From Dasania marina DSM 21967 (GTDB lineage: Bacteria; Pseudomonadota; Gammaproteobacteria; Pseudomonadales; Dasaniaceae), in NCBI RefSeq assembly GCF_000373485.1, contig NZ_KB891589.1:88959-152958 (forward strand): a DNA stretch of 64,000 nucleotides. Reading direction: 5' to 3'. The notes under the pieces were generated by a model. That model had not been told where the DNA came from, did no database searches, and saw nothing but the letters and a program-made list of their open reading frames with translations. Made by a program: the position numbers and the translations under genes. Below, one piece after another: positions 9,666 to 19,153 of this stretch; within the stretch, counting starts at the first letter, position 1; each line of letters opens with the position of its first letter.

Positions 9666-11072
9666 ATGAGAAAATATGACGCAATTATAGGCGGCTTAAA
9701 AGCCGATTGTGCTGAATGGCGTGGGGTGACCAACCCGGCTACTGAAGAGTTAGTAGGCGAATATCCCGTATGTACTCAAGGGCAATTGGATCAGGCGGTA
9801 GCCGCTGCCAATGAGGCCTTTAAAATATGGTCAAAAACCCCGGATCAAACCCGGGTAGACGCCCTTAATGCGATGGCTGATTTTGTTGAGGCTAATGCCG
9901 ATGAGTTAGCTAACTTATTAACCCAAGAGCAGGGTAAACCCTTAAAAGGGGTGGGGTCGGAGTTTGAGTTACAGGGTTGCATAGGCTGGTTGCGGGCCAC
10001 GGCGGGTATGTCGCTGCCGGTAAAAACCTTGGAAGATAGTGATGAGCGTTTAGCGCTGTTATACCGCAAGCCGGTAGGCGTTGTCGCTTCCGTTACCCCT
10101 TGGAACTGGCCGCTAATGATAGCCATTTGGCATATTGCCCCTGCGATACGGGTGGGTTGTACTGTAGTGATTAAACCTGCCTCTAATACACCTTTGAGTA
10201 CGTTGCGCTTAATCGAAATTTTAAACGAAGCGCTGCCTAAGGGTGTGCTGAATATTGTTACCGGTGATATAGGGCATCAGCTACCCAGCCACCCCGGTAT
10301 CGCAAAAGTGGTATTTACCGGCTCTACCCCGGTAGGCAAGAAAGTGATGGCCAACGCTGCTGCTGGTTTAAAGCGTATTACCCTAGAGCTGGGCGGTAAT
10401 GATGCGGGTATCGTGTTACCCGATGCCAATATCGCTGACATTGCCGAGGGCTTATTTTGGGGCGGCTTTATCAATAACGGCCAAACCTGTGGTGCCTTAA
10501 AGCGCTTGTATGTACATGAGTCGCAATATGAAGAGGTGTGCACTGCGCTAACCGCTATCGCTACGGCTATGCCTATGGGTAACGGCCTAGATGAAAAGAA
10601 TATGTTTGGCCCCATTCAAAATAAGAGTCAGTTCAATTTAGTGAGAGAGTTGGTGGATGATGCCAAGGCGCAGGGTGGTCGTATACTTTGTGGTGGTAAG
10701 CCTTTGGCCGGTAAGGGCTATTTTTATCCGCTAACTTTGGTTGCTGATGTCACTGATGGCATGCGTCTAGTGGATGAAGAGCAGTTTGGCCCAGCTTTGC
10801 CAATTATTAAATACAGCGATGTTGACGATGCTATAAGAAGAGCGAATAACTCTGATATGGGCTTAGGTGGATCGGTATGGTCTAGTGATATAGATAGAGC
10901 TAGAGAAGTTGCTTGCCAGATAGAAAGTGGCACGGTGTGGATTAATAGTCACGGCGCCGTGCTTCCACATATACCCTTTGGTGGCGTTAAGAGCTCTGGC
11001 ATAGGTGTTGAGTTTGGCATTGAGGGTTTGGAGGAATATACCACTATGCAATCCATGCATATTCCTAAATAA
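9666..11072 (+). CDS. NAD(P)+-dependent aldehyde dehydrogenase
   Basis: A 468-residue ALDH-superfamily enzyme, complete. The catalytic Cys is Cys275 (NNGQTCGALKRL), the general base is Glu241 (TLELGGND), and the oxyanion Asn sits in TPWNWPLM. The cofactor motif FTGSTPVG is intact. It oxidises an aldehyde to its acid. Closest in pattern to the broad group that includes succinate-semialdehyde, betaine-aldehyde and aminoaldehyde dehydrogenases, which cannot be separated by eye. It is followed by a class III transaminase gene, and a kinase/phospho-lyase pair lies 5 kb downstream. Both can yield aldehydes, so it is the natural last oxidation step of this cluster. Confidence 0.93.
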   Translation: MRKYDAIIGGLKADCAEWRGVTNPATEELVGEYPVCTQGQLDQAVAAANEAFKIWSKTPDQTRVDALNAMADFVEANADELANLLTQEQGKPLKGVGSEFELQGCIGWLRATAGMSLPVKTLEDSDERLALLYRKPVGVVASVTPWNWPLMIAIWHIAPAIRVGCTVVIKPASNTPLSTLRLIEILNEALPKGVLNIVTGDIGHQLPSHPGIAKVVFTGSTPVGKKVMANAAAGLKRITLELGGNDAGIVLPDANIADIAEGLFWGGFINNGQTCGALKRLYVHESQYEEVCTALTAIATAMPMGNGLDEKNMFGPIQNKSQFNLVRELVDDAKAQGGRILCGGKPLAGKGYFYPLTLVADVTDGMRLVDEEQFGPALPIIKYSDVDDAIRRANNSDMGLGGSVWSSDIDRAREVACQIESGTVWINSHGAVLPHIPFGGVKSSGIGVEFGIEGLEEYTTMQSMHIPK

Positions 11073-11336
11073 GTCGGTTTTTAACCTAGGTTATTAGGGC
11101 TTTTGTCGCTATGGCTCATCTGCACTGTTATTCGTTTGATAGTTGCAGATGACCATTACAGCTAGCCTTTTACTGCTCTATTAGCTTTATAGACACAGGT
11201 GCTATCACACGATGGCGTAGTGAATTTAAGCAATATCATCTTTATCAATGATTGGCAGCTGCTGTGATTTATATATTCTTTAACCCTAATCAGTATGTAA
11301 ATACATCACCTCTAATTAAAAATGAGTGCATATATT

Positions 11337-12677
11337 ATGAGTAATTACTCTAAAGATTTTTGGCATCCCATGTCACACCCCAATGAAATTAAGCAACGTG
11401 AGTCTATCCATGTTGTTAGTGGTGATGGTGTGTATATTAAAGATGATAAAGGTAACGAGTTACTCGATGGTGTAGCTGGGCTGTGGTGTGTAAACGTTGG
11501 CCATAATCGCCCTGAGATGAAGCAGGCGATAATGAAGCAGCTGGATGAGTTGGAATATTTTCAGCTGTTTGACGGTGTTTCTCACCCGCGGGCAACAGAA
11601 ATGGCTGCTAAATTGGTTAAAATGACCGAGCCAGAAAACATGAAGCGCGCCTTTTTTACCTCTGGCGGTTCCGATTCGGTTGAGACAGCTCTCAAATTAG
11701 CGCGTCAGTACCATATTATTAATGGCCAGCCTGAGCGTAAAAAGTTTATCTCCTTAAAAAATTCCTACCACGGCTTGCACTTTGGTGGTTTGTCGGTGGG
11801 CGGTATCAATGCCTTCCGTCGTAATTATGAGCCTTTACTTAATCACACTATTAATGTTGATGCGCCATGGTTATACCGTAACCCCTGGAACTGTGAAGAC
11901 CCTGACCAGTTAGCGCAATTATGTGCCGACCAATTAGCACAAGAAATTGAATACCAAATGCCTGATACCGTAGCGGCCTTTATCGCCGAGCCGGTAATGG
12001 GTGCGGGTGGTGTCATTGTGCCGCCTGAAAAGTACTGGCCCTTAATTCGTGAAGTTTGCGATCGCTATGGCATCTTGTTAATAGCCGATGAGGTGGTTAC
12101 TGGCTTTGGCCGTTCGGGTTCTATGTTTGGCAGCCGTGGCTGGGGTGTAGCGCCAGATATGATGTGTTTGGCAAAAGGCATTTCATCGGGCTATATTCCC
12201 TTGGGCGCGGTTATGATTAACGAGCGTATGGAGAAAGCTTGGGATAATAACGCCGATTTTAATGGCGTAATTATGACCGGTTATACCTATTCTGGTCATC
12301 CAGTTGCTTGTGCAGCGGGTATCGCCTCATTAGATATCGTTGAAAAGGAAAACCTGCCAGAAAATGCTAAAGTGCAAGGTGCCTACTTATTAGAAAAACT
12401 TACAGGCTTTGCCGATAAGTTTGCTAAAGTGGGTGAGGTACGCGGCAAGGGCTTAATGCTGGCAATAGACTTGGTAGACGATAAAGATAGCCGCCAGCCT
12501 ATAGACCCTACTAGCGGTTATGCCAACAGAGTTGCTGATGTGGCGCGGGAGCAGGGCGTGTTAGTACGGCCTGTAGGCACTAAGATTATCTTATCGCCAC
12601 CACTGATTTTTCAACAAGAGCATTGTGACAAGCTAGCGGAGGCTTTAGATAAGGCTTTTAGTACAGTAAAAAGTTAA
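11337..12677 (+). CDS. Class III (omega) aminotransferase, beta-alanine/omega-amino acid:pyruvate type
   Basis: A 446-residue PLP enzyme of the AT-III family. The PLP lysine is Lys280 (CLAKGISSGY), preceded by the cofactor Asp in LIADEVVTGFGR, and the N-terminal motif LLDGVAGLWCVNVGH matches beta-alanine:pyruvate and other omega-transaminases. It moves an amino group from a terminal primary amine or omega-amino acid to pyruvate or a similar acceptor, leaving an aldehyde. An ATG at 11322 is also in frame, but neither start has a strong ribosome site; the later one matches the usual N-terminus. It lies 250 bases after the aldehyde dehydrogenase gene, so the pair could convert an amine to an acid. 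The exact substrate is unknown. Confidence 0.92.
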   Translation: MSNYSKDFWHPMSHPNEIKQRESIHVVSGDGVYIKDDKGNELLDGVAGLWCVNVGHNRPEMKQAIMKQLDELEYFQLFDGVSHPRATEMAAKLVKMTEPENMKRAFFTSGGSDSVETALKLARQYHIINGQPERKKFISLKNSYHGLHFGGLSVGGINAFRRNYEPLLNHTINVDAPWLYRNPWNCEDPDQLAQLCADQLAQEIEYQMPDTVAAFIAEPVMGAGGVIVPPEKYWPLIREVCDRYGILLIADEVVTGFGRSGSMFGSRGWGVAPDMMCLAKGISSGYIPLGAVMINERMEKAWDNNADFNGVIMTGYTYSGHPVACAAGIASLDIVEKENLPENAKVQGAYLLEKLTGFADKFAKVGEVRGKGLMLAIDLVDDKDSRQPIDPTSGYANRVADVAREQGVLVRPVGTKIILSPPLIFQQEHCDKLAEALDKAFSTVKS

Positions 12678-12707
12678 TACCCTGTTAAATTTTTTTACAG
12701 CTTCTAT

Positions 12708-12741
12708 GCTGCATCACTAGCTAACAGTGTAGCGATGCAGC
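12708..12741 (+). terminator. Hairpin between transaminase and MFS genes
   Basis: Arms GCTGCATC (12708-12715) and GATGCAGC (12734-12741) pair perfectly, and CACT/AGTG extends the stem with a bulge. There is no long T run after it, so it may be a weak terminator or an RNA-stabilising element at the end of the transaminase transcript. Confidence 0.5.
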
Positions 12742-12771
12742 CTTGATAATAATTAATAGAACGAGGGGTTT

Positions 12772-13959
12772 ATGACAGCTTATTTAGGCTCTAAAAAAAC
12801 GATTATCGATATTAATACAACGCGATCTATTATTGCGGTGTTATTTATTGCTGTTGCCGGTGCCTGCATGTTTATATTGCAACCGGTTTATGTTCAAGGC
12901 CTAGTAGGCTACTTACACTTTTCTGAAAGCGACGCCGGGATGATTGCCGCAGCAGAAATGTTTGGCTTGGCGGCTACGGCTGTAGTGACTAATTTCGTTA
13001 TTAACCTAGTGAACTGGCGGCTGCTGACGCTTATTTTTATTACGTTGGCAACGGCTGGTAATCTCTTGTCGGTAGGTGTAACTGATATCAACTTATTAAT
13101 TATGGCCAGGGTGCTAGCCGGTTTGGGCTGTGGCGGTTTAATTAGTATTACTTTTATTATGATGGGGCTTACTCAGCGTAGTGATAGGAATATGGCGCTA
13201 ATTATCGTGTGTGTGCTGACTTATGGTGCGCTAGGTTTGTTTGTGATGCCCAGTGTGCTTCAGGGGTTTGGTGTTGATGGTGTGCTGATTTTTTTTGCAG
13301 CTTTCTGTGCTAGCTGTTTACTGTTTGTTGCTTACTTACCTTGCAACCACCAAATGCATGAACAGGTTGTAGACGATGTTGCCAGCTACTCACGGCCTAT
13401 CAAACTCCTGACGCTATTAGGCGTGTTGGCCTACAACCTAGCGATAGGTATTGTATGGGTCTATATGTTTTTGGTGGGTACTGATGCCGGCATTAAAGAG
13501 CAGACTGTAGCTAATATATTAACAGCCTCTCAAATTTTAGGTATCGCAGGAGCTTTACTAGTCGTAGTGTTTGAAAGGCGTTTTGGCCGTCATTTACCTT
13601 TGTTGGCAGGGATAGTGGGCGGCGCTATTGCCATAGGTTTATTATTAGGTAAGCCTGAGTTTTTACTGTTTACCCTAGGTGTGTGTGCCTTTAACTTCCT
13701 GTGGAATTTCTCTATGCCCTATATTTTTGCGGTATTAGCGGATTTTGATGCTAGAGGAAAAATGGTAGCAGCGGGGGTTTCTTTGCAGCTAATAGGTTTT
13801 GCCTTTGGCCCTGCGATTGCTTCAGCCATGCTAGGCGATGCCAACTACACGCTGGTTAATACTATTGCCATCGTACTGTTTATTGTTTCAGCGATACTGT
13901 TATTTCCGGGCCTACGTGTGCAGGATAAGCACTATGCTGCAACGGGGACGTGTAACTAA
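12772..13959 (+). CDS. MFS transporter of unknown substrate
   Basis: A 395-residue protein with about 12 hydrophobic helices. The gating motif after helix 2 is poorly conserved, while a glycine-rich helix (LAGLGCGGLISITF) is typical of MFS carriers. An ACGAGGGG sequence just upstream of the ATG is a good ribosome site. Its place directly after the aldehyde dehydrogenase and transaminase genes suggests that it imports the substrate of the cluster or exports a product. It is clearly different from the aromatic acid carrier at the start of the window. Confidence 0.85.
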   Translation: MTAYLGSKKTIIDINTTRSIIAVLFIAVAGACMFILQPVYVQGLVGYLHFSESDAGMIAAAEMFGLAATAVVTNFVINLVNWRLLTLIFITLATAGNLLSVGVTDINLLIMARVLAGLGCGGLISITFIMMGLTQRSDRNMALIIVCVLTYGALGLFVMPSVLQGFGVDGVLIFFAAFCASCLLFVAYLPCNHQMHEQVVDDVASYSRPIKLLTLLGVLAYNLAIGIVWVYMFLVGTDAGIKEQTVANILTASQILGIAGALLVVVFERRFGRHLPLLAGIVGGAIAIGLLLGKPEFLLFTLGVCAFNFLWNFSMPYIFAVLADFDARGKMVAAGVSLQLIGFAFGPAIASAMLGDANYTLVNTIAIVLFIVSAILLFPGLRVQDKHYAATGTCN

Positions 13960-14093
13960 CGGATGTCTATGGCAGATAGCAGCCAATAAACGTTTTGCAG
14001 TAGGGCGCTTATTGGCTATAGGCCATTGCTAGTATGGCTTGGTCAAGGTGAAAAATAATTTACCGTTATCTGCAGCTGTTAGGGCTTACTTAT

Positions 14094-14546
14094 TCAGTAC
14101 CGCAAATCACATTCGACGTAGCTCATTGTTGCTTGATCGAGTACATGTTCTGTTCCGCCGGCATTCGTTGGCCCCATCCAGCTGGCTGTTGCCTGCATTT
14201 TATTGAAGTCTAGAATAACATTCGTCAACCAAGGGCCGTTAGCTTGTGGTGCAGATGATGATGCGGCTGTTGAGGCTTCAATCCATGTGATGAGGTAAAT
14301 ATCTTTAGCGATCTCAAATGCGCGGTAAGCCTCGGTTTGATCGTAGCCTGCTAGAGGGCCTGATACTCCCTTCCAGAGTACTCTGCTATCTGCTTGCCAG
14401 TGTTGCTCTAGAATATGGCCCGAGCAGTAGGCAAGCCTTACAGCCTTGCCAGTAAGATCATTGGTGAGTGGGTGCCCTTGAGGGTGTAAGCTAATATTTT
14501 CTATATGGGTTTTGGCTATAGTGTGCTTATTGCTGGTCATTATCAT
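14094..14546 (-). CDS. MoaF-like (calycin-fold) protein
   Basis: About 150 residues. The pattern GKAVRLAYCSGHILEQHW, then YRAFEIAKDIYLITWIE and ILDFNKMQATASWMG resembles MoaF and related small beta-barrel proteins, in which these strands form a lipocalin-like barrel. MoaF was named in the molybdenum cofactor/arylsulfatase operon context, but its reaction is not settled. The frame is open 16 codons further up; the ATG at 14546 is chosen because AAGG lies 5 bases before it. It sits between the MFS gene (convergent) and the LuxR gene (same strand), inside the catabolic cluster, so it may bind or act on a cluster intermediate. Family assignment is by pattern memory and moderately certain. Confidence 0.65.
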   Translation of the reverse strand: MIMTSNKHTIAKTHIENISLHPQGHPLTNDLTGKAVRLAYCSGHILEQHWQADSRVLWKGVSGPLAGYDQTEAYRAFEIAKDIYLITWIEASTAASSSAPQANGPWLTNVILDFNKMQATASWMGPTNAGGTEHVLDQATMSYVECDLRY

Positions 14547-14739
14547 GTAGGCCTTATGAAGTCTGAGGAGAAGGCAGATAATAAGATTTACCAATCAGTA
14601 CTGCTATCAACCAAAAGGCTTATTTAGCTACGTTAGTGCCGCAACAATATAGATAGTTTGCGTTTTTTGATTGTTCAGGATGTAAGTCTTTAATTATCAC
14701 TGACGTGGATATTAGGTATAGCCACAAGCTTAATTTTTC

Positions 14740-15438
14740 TCAGCTAGTCTGAATATTAAGCTCTCTTAATACCTTTGAAATTAATTCATTGGTGGAGTGC
14801 ACATCAATTTTTGGGTATATATGCTGTAAGTGGGTGCGAACGGTAGGCAAACTAATATTAAGTTGCTTGGCTATTGTTTTATTGTCGGCACCACTTAACG
14901 CGTATTCAAGAACATCCAGCTCTCTATTGGTTAAACCATAATTATCGGCAATAAATTCGCGTTCAGAGATACGTGCAGGCAGATAAATGCTGTTGAGGGA
15001 GTATTCTAAAAATGGCTGTATATTGCGCATGGTATCCAAGTCTTTGCTGCCAAACTCATCCATGCTGTCATCGCGTAACAAGGTTAAAATGGCGATGATT
15101 TTGCCATGATTCCTGAAAAATATATCGGCTACATGTACATAACCATAGGGCTTAATAAAATCTTGGTAGAACACGGAGTTTAGCCACTTGGTGTGCGGCA
15201 TGATGGTGTTGCTACTGATAACCGTGGTGTTGGTGTCTTCAAACTTTGAGGGGTGCATGGGGTCTATGTATTCTAGTTTGTTATAGTATTTTTTCTCCAT
15301 TTCATTTTTTACATTCAAACCCACAAAGCCTTTTTTATGCATGTGTGGGTCTGTGATGTGAAAGCGCGCTGCTTTAATCCCTATAAGCTTTTGGGCTAAG
15401 TCTATACATTGTTTTTGAAACTCATCGGGGAAGTTCAT
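14740..15438 (-). CDS. LuxR-family transcriptional regulator (first of a paralogous pair)
   Basis: A 232-residue protein with a C-terminal LuxR/FixJ-type HTH (about 165-225: YGLTNRELDVLEYALSG, NKTIAKQLNISLPTVRTHL). The N-terminal domain (about 1-150) has a PAS/GAF-like feel but lacks the invariant residues of acyl-homoserine-lactone binding domains that I could check, so a quorum signal is not indicated. It shares its layout and many residues with the LuxR protein at 18107-18814 (for example FPDEFQKQ/FPNQFQQQ, FLEYSLNSIYLPARISER/FFEYALNAVYMPKRVAER). The two regulators bracket the kinase and phospho-lyase genes and are the likely local control. Confidence 0.9.
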   Translation of the reverse strand: MNFPDEFQKQCIDLAQKLIGIKAARFHITDPHMHKKGFVGLNVKNEMEKKYYNKLEYIDPMHPSKFEDTNTTVISSNTIMPHTKWLNSVFYQDFIKPYGYVHVADIFFRNHGKIIAILTLLRDDSMDEFGSKDLDTMRNIQPFLEYSLNSIYLPARISEREFIADNYGLTNRELDVLEYALSGADNKTIAKQLNISLPTVRTHLQHIYPKIDVHSTNELISKVLRELNIQTS

Positions 15439-15526
15439 TCGCTTACCTGTAGTTATTTTTAATTATTTTCCCATGAAGCGTTTAACTTGTTAAGTTTATT
15501 ATCACGCTATTTTTTAGCGCTGCTGT

Positions 15527-16540
15527 TTATTTGATGTATTGCTCTATAGTTCGGCAGCATAGATTGATCAAGTGTGGGGTAGACTCTAGTGCGGTTTCGG
15601 TGTTTTGGCGAGTATGAACCCAGCCCAAATAGGTAAAGCCCCGCGCCACCATTAACAACGGTAATTGTGCCAGTTTCTGATCGGACAGTGGCCTGTGCTG
15701 GCGATAGCCCGCTATCAGGGCTTGTTTGGCAATTTCATAATGTTGATCAAACTGAATAAAATACAAGGCGGTGGCAATTTCGAATAAGTGCCAGCCAAAG
15801 CCGGCATCATCAAAATCGATAATTTGCACGCTATTAGCATTAACCAGCACATTCTCCGGTACCAAGTCGGCATGTATCATGCTGTAGTCTGCGCTATCGG
15901 TGCTTAGCGTCATTAGTCCCTTACGCACGGTTTTACGGGCCTTGAGTATAAGACTACGTTGCACTGGGCTGAGTGCTTGCAGCTCCCAGAATGGCCCCCA
16001 GAAGGGCTCTTCACCGACTAGATCTTCTAGGCCCCAGCTGTGACGCTGAAAGCCCTCAGGCGTGGGCCACTGCGACGCTTGGTTATGTATTTGCGCGGCG
16101 ACCTGGCCAATAATGAAATAGTTTTTCTGTATTTGCTCGGGGCTATCACTGAGGCCGTCTTCAATAGAGCCTATTTGTTTGCCATCTACCCAGCTTAATA
16201 AATCAATTTGTCTGGTTTCTGGGATGCTGTCTAGCGAGGCCAGAGTAAAGAATGCCCCTGTTTGGGTGGGGATAGCGTTAGGTACTTCTATACCGCAGCC
16301 TTGTAAGGCATTTACCCAACTTAATTCGGAGTGTAAAGACGCATCGGAGTGATAGTTAGCTCTATGTATGCGCAGGGCGTATAGCTGATTGTCAGCGGTT
16401 GTTAAGCGGTAAACGGCGTTTTCCCTATGTTTAATCAGGCTTAAATGGCCTTCCAGGCCCCAGGCGGGTAGCGCGCTATAGGCTAAACGTAACAGTTGTT
16501 CTTCTTGTTGCGCGAGGCTTTGTTGATAAAAGGTATTCAT
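15527..16540 (-). CDS. APH/choline-kinase-fold phosphotransferase, putative amino-alcohol kinase
   Basis: A 337-residue kinase of the aminoglycoside phosphotransferase/homoserine kinase II fold. The catalytic loop reads MIHADLVPENVLV (Asp as base, Asn for Mg2+), followed by the metal-binding IDFDDAGFG. The N-terminal YRLTTADNQLYALRIHR holds the ATP-binding lysine/arginine region. Kinases of this subgroup occur beside or fused to AGXT2L-type aminotransferases: in animals, hydroxylysine kinase works with 5-phosphohydroxylysine phospho-lyase. Here the next gene upstream on the same strand is just such a protein, 86 bases away. I infer that it phosphorylates an amino alcohol (ethanolamine, 1-amino-2-propanol or hydroxylysine-like). 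Confidence 0.82.
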   Translation of the reverse strand: MNTFYQQSLAQQEEQLLRLAYSALPAWGLEGHLSLIKHRENAVYRLTTADNQLYALRIHRANYHSDASLHSELSWVNALQGCGIEVPNAIPTQTGAFFTLASLDSIPETRQIDLLSWVDGKQIGSIEDGLSDSPEQIQKNYFIIGQVAAQIHNQASQWPTPEGFQRHSWGLEDLVGEEPFWGPFWELQALSPVQRSLILKARKTVRKGLMTLSTDSADYSMIHADLVPENVLVNANSVQIIDFDDAGFGWHLFEIATALYFIQFDQHYEIAKQALIAGYRQHRPLSDQKLAQLPLLMVARGFTYLGWVHTRQNTETALESTPHLINLCCRTIEQYIK

Positions 16541-16626
16541 ATGCAGGCTCTGTTAAATCTGTGGTTAAACTAGCTTAGTTAGACCGTTAATGAGTGGCCT
16601 AGCTAAGCAGTCGTACTAGAGGCTTG

Positions 16627-17916
16627 TTATAGCTTGGCAAATGCCTGCGCTAAGTTGCTTAGTAGTATGTCAGCGTGCTCTTGGCGGAAGCAGATAGGCG
16701 GGCGCATTTTTAAGATATTGTCATGCCGGCCAATTTTGCTGATGAGTACGCCTTGCTCTTTCATAATATTGCTAATGCGCGCAGCTTCGGCGGTGGCGGG
16801 GGTTTTGCTCTGTTGATCCAGTACTAATTCAATACCAAAAAACAGACCACTGCCGCGCACATCACCGATTAAGGCCTGCGTTGCTGCCAGCTTCTGTAAG
16901 CCTGCTTTAATGTACTGGCCTACCTGCAGTGAGTTGGCGACTAGGCCTTCTTGTTCTATGACTTCCAGCACCGCTAGGCCGGCGGCACAGGAAACGGGGT
17001 TGCCGCCAAAGGTATTAAAATACATCACATCGTCACGGTAGGCGTTGCCTAGTTCAGGGCTGCAGATGGCGCCGGCCAATGGGTGGCCATTACCCATAGG
17101 CTTACCTAGGGTGAGTATGTCGGGTGTTACGCCGCTGTGCTCGTGCCCCCACATCTTGCCGGTGCGGCCAAAGGAAGATTGCACTTCATCAAAGATGACT
17201 AGGCCGCCGGCTTCACGCACTAGTGCTGCCGCCTTTTGCAAATAGTTGGGCGGTAAATCGGGTAGCCCTTCATTGGCAAAAATAGGGCAGATCAACATGC
17301 CGGCAAAGCCTGTGCCTTCTTCATTAAAGGCGGCGATAGTGTCTTTAATTTGCTGCATATAGGCATCGGTTAAGGCGTCACCACTTAGGCCATTGAGTGG
17401 CCTGTAGCTGTCTGGAAAGTCTACCGCTTTCACATAGGGGCCATTGGGCTTGCCGTCGTTAAATAGCGTAGCCAAGGCATCTACGGCGGTAGTATTGCCG
17501 TGATAGGTGGCATTGCTGCAAATAATGCCTTGCTTACCGGTATGGTGGCGGGCCATGCGCAAGGCTACTTCATTGGCCTCGCTGCCAGTGCAGGTGAGAA
17601 AGAGCATGGATAAAGAGTCATCCAATAAACCGGTGAGCTTTTCGCCATAATTCAGAATATTTTCATGCAAATAGCGGGTGTGGATATTTAACTGGGCGGC
17701 TTGCTTGCTAATAGCCTCTACCACATGCGGGTGGCAGTGGCCTACGTTGGGTACATTATTGTATACATCTAGGTAGCGCTTGCCGTCGGCGTCGTGTAGC
17801 CATACCCCTTCGCCTTTGACTATATGGATGGGCTGGTCGTAAAAAAGGGGTGCTTTTTTACCGATTAAACGATAGCGACGCTCCAATAATTCAGCATTCT
17901 TCTCGGTATTGTTCAT
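16627..17916 (-). CDS. Class III PLP enzyme, AGXT2L-type (putative amino-alcohol O-phosphate phospho-lyase)
   Basis: A 429-residue AT-III fold protein. PLP lysine is Lys272 ([11 protein letters not shown]) and the cofactor Asp is in [14 protein letters not shown]. The N-terminal region ([22 protein letters not shown], then [15 protein letters not shown]) follows the AGXT2L/ethanolamine-phosphate phospho-lyase subgroup and not ordinary omega-transaminases. Those lyases split O-phosphoethanolamine or phosphohydroxylysine to an aldehyde, ammonia and phosphate. It is the first gene of a two-gene minus-strand unit with the kinase. Kinase plus lyase would turn an amino alcohol into an aldehyde, matching the aldehyde dehydrogenase of the cluster. 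A plain transaminase role cannot be excluded by sequence reading. Confidence 0.85.
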   Translation of the reverse strand: MNNTEKNAELLERRYRLIGKKAPLFYDQPIHIVKGEGVWLHDADGKRYLDVYNNVPNVGHCHPHVVEAISKQAAQLNIHTRYLHENILNYGEKLTGLLDDSLSMLFLTCTGSEANEVALRMARHHTGKQGIICSNATYHGNTTAVDALATLFNDGKPNGPYVKAVDFPDSYRPLNGLSGDALTDAYMQQIKDTIAAFNEEGTGFAGMLICPIFANEGLPDLPPNYLQKAAALVREAGGLVIFDEVQSSFGRTGKMWGHEHSGVTPDILTLGKPMGNGHPLAGAICSPELGNAYRDDVMYFNTFGGNPVSCAAGLAVLEVIEQEGLVANSLQVGQYIKAGLQKLAATQALIGDVRGSGLFFGIELVLDQQSKTPATAEAARISNIMKEQGVLISKIGRHDNILKMRPPICFRQEHADILLSNLAQAFAKL

Positions 17917-18106
17917 AGTAAAACCCTTGTCTTTGCTTGTGTTTAGCGCGTTCAGTTAAGCCTAGTGGCTATATCGCGGTGGCCCTAGATCTATAACAGT
18001 AGCTAAGTAACTGTTTTGTGTAGTGTAGTGGCGGATCAATAGTAGGAGTAATAATAGCGGGGCAGGGGCTTACTTTGCTATCCATCTAAAGGTGGATAGC
18101 TGGGGC

Positions 18107-18814
18107 TTATAGGCTGTGTTTTAGGTCTGAGATGATACGTGCTAGCAGCTCGCCGCGGGTAGTGACAGCCGTTTTTTGGTAAATATGAATCAAATGGGTT
18201 TTGATGGTGGGTAGCTCTACCATGAGCTCACGGGCAATCAGTTTATTACTAAAGCCGGCAATAATGAGTTCCAGTACATCCACTTCCCGTAGGGTGAGTT
18301 GATATTTTTCTTGCAGCGATTGCCGCTCGGCAACGCGCTTGGGCATGTAGACGGCATTGAGCGCGTATTCAAAAAAGGGCTGTAGCTTATTTAATAACGC
18401 CAGCTCGGCAGCAGTAAAATTTTCTGAACAAGGTGCGCGTATAACGCTAATAACTGCAATAATTCTATTGCTTTGCCTTAGCAGTATGTCGGCCACATAG
18501 CGGTGCTTATTGGGCAGCATAAACTGTTGGTAATACTCGGTTTGCTGTAGCTGTTGTTCGGATATTTGTGAGTCTAGGGTGATTACTAGATCAGTGCTGT
18601 GATGAAAATTATCGGGTGATAGGGGGTCTAGGTGGGCGAATTTTTTTTGATAATCAGATTCCGTGGCGGATGAAAGATTATAGCGAACCACACCCTTGTG
18701 CTGTAGATCGGGGTCGACTAAAAAAAATACCGCTGCGTTTATCTCAATTAGGCTATTGATTAAATCCAGGCTCTGTTGCTGGAATTGATTAGGGAAGTTA
18801 GAGCGGCTAGTCAT
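18107..18814 (-). CDS. LuxR-family transcriptional regulator (second of a paralogous pair)
   Basis: A 235-residue protein with a C-terminal LuxR HTH (about 170-230: YQLTLREVDVLELIIAG, NKLIARELMVELPTIKTHL). It is similar along its whole length to the LuxR protein at 14740-15438, so the two arose by duplication. Recognition-helix residues differ (SLPTVRTHL against ELPTIKTHL), so their operators may have diverged. It lies upstream of the phospho-lyase gene on the same strand with a 190-base gap. A 15-base direct repeat with a 21-base period lies 50-85 bases upstream of its start and could be its own binding site. Confidence 0.9.
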   Translation of the reverse strand: MTSRSNFPNQFQQQSLDLINSLIEINAAVFFLVDPDLQHKGVVRYNLSSATESDYQKKFAHLDPLSPDNFHHSTDLVITLDSQISEQQLQQTEYYQQFMLPNKHRYVADILLRQSNRIIAVISVIRAPCSENFTAAELALLNKLQPFFEYALNAVYMPKRVAERQSLQEKYQLTLREVDVLELIIAGFSNKLIARELMVELPTIKTHLIHIYQKTAVTTRGELLARIISDLKHSL

Positions 18815-18862
18815 AGAGTAAAAATCGCGTGGTAATGAGACCTAGGCAATAACGCCTCGGTT

Positions 18863-18898
18863 AATGGCTTATGGTTAATGAATAATGGCTTATGGTTA
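18863..18898 (-). promoter_or_regulatory. Tandem 15-base direct repeat upstream of the second luxR gene
   Basis: AATGGCTTATGGTTA occurs at 18863-18877 and again, identical, at 18884-18898. The 21-base period places the copies on the same DNA face, as for dimeric regulator half sites. It lies in the 339-base region before the luxR start; the remainder of that region up to the SDR gene shows nothing else I recognise. Role as an operator is inference. Confidence 0.4.
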
Positions 18899-19153
18899 TG
18901 GGATAAGTGAAAAAGCATGATTATCTTTCTACGCTACTGAGTCAAGGCGCTAAGCTGATTAGCTTGCTATAGATTGTTTTAAGGTTTGCTGGTTTCGACG
19001 CGCCTAATTGCTGGGCTAGCGGCTAGTATAGAAAGGTGGGTAATGCATGATGCACTAGGTGTTATAAAAGAAAGGTGCGCACGACACCATCTTAGGGCTG
19101 TGTTCAACTGCAGCGCTATTATGGTGCTGTGCTGGAGGCTTAGCGGCTAGCGT

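Noticed and set aside
14740..18814. Quorum-sensing LuxR/LuxI system
   Set aside because: No LuxI-type synthase is present, and the N-terminal domains lack the acyl-homoserine lactone pattern; local catabolic regulation is more likely.
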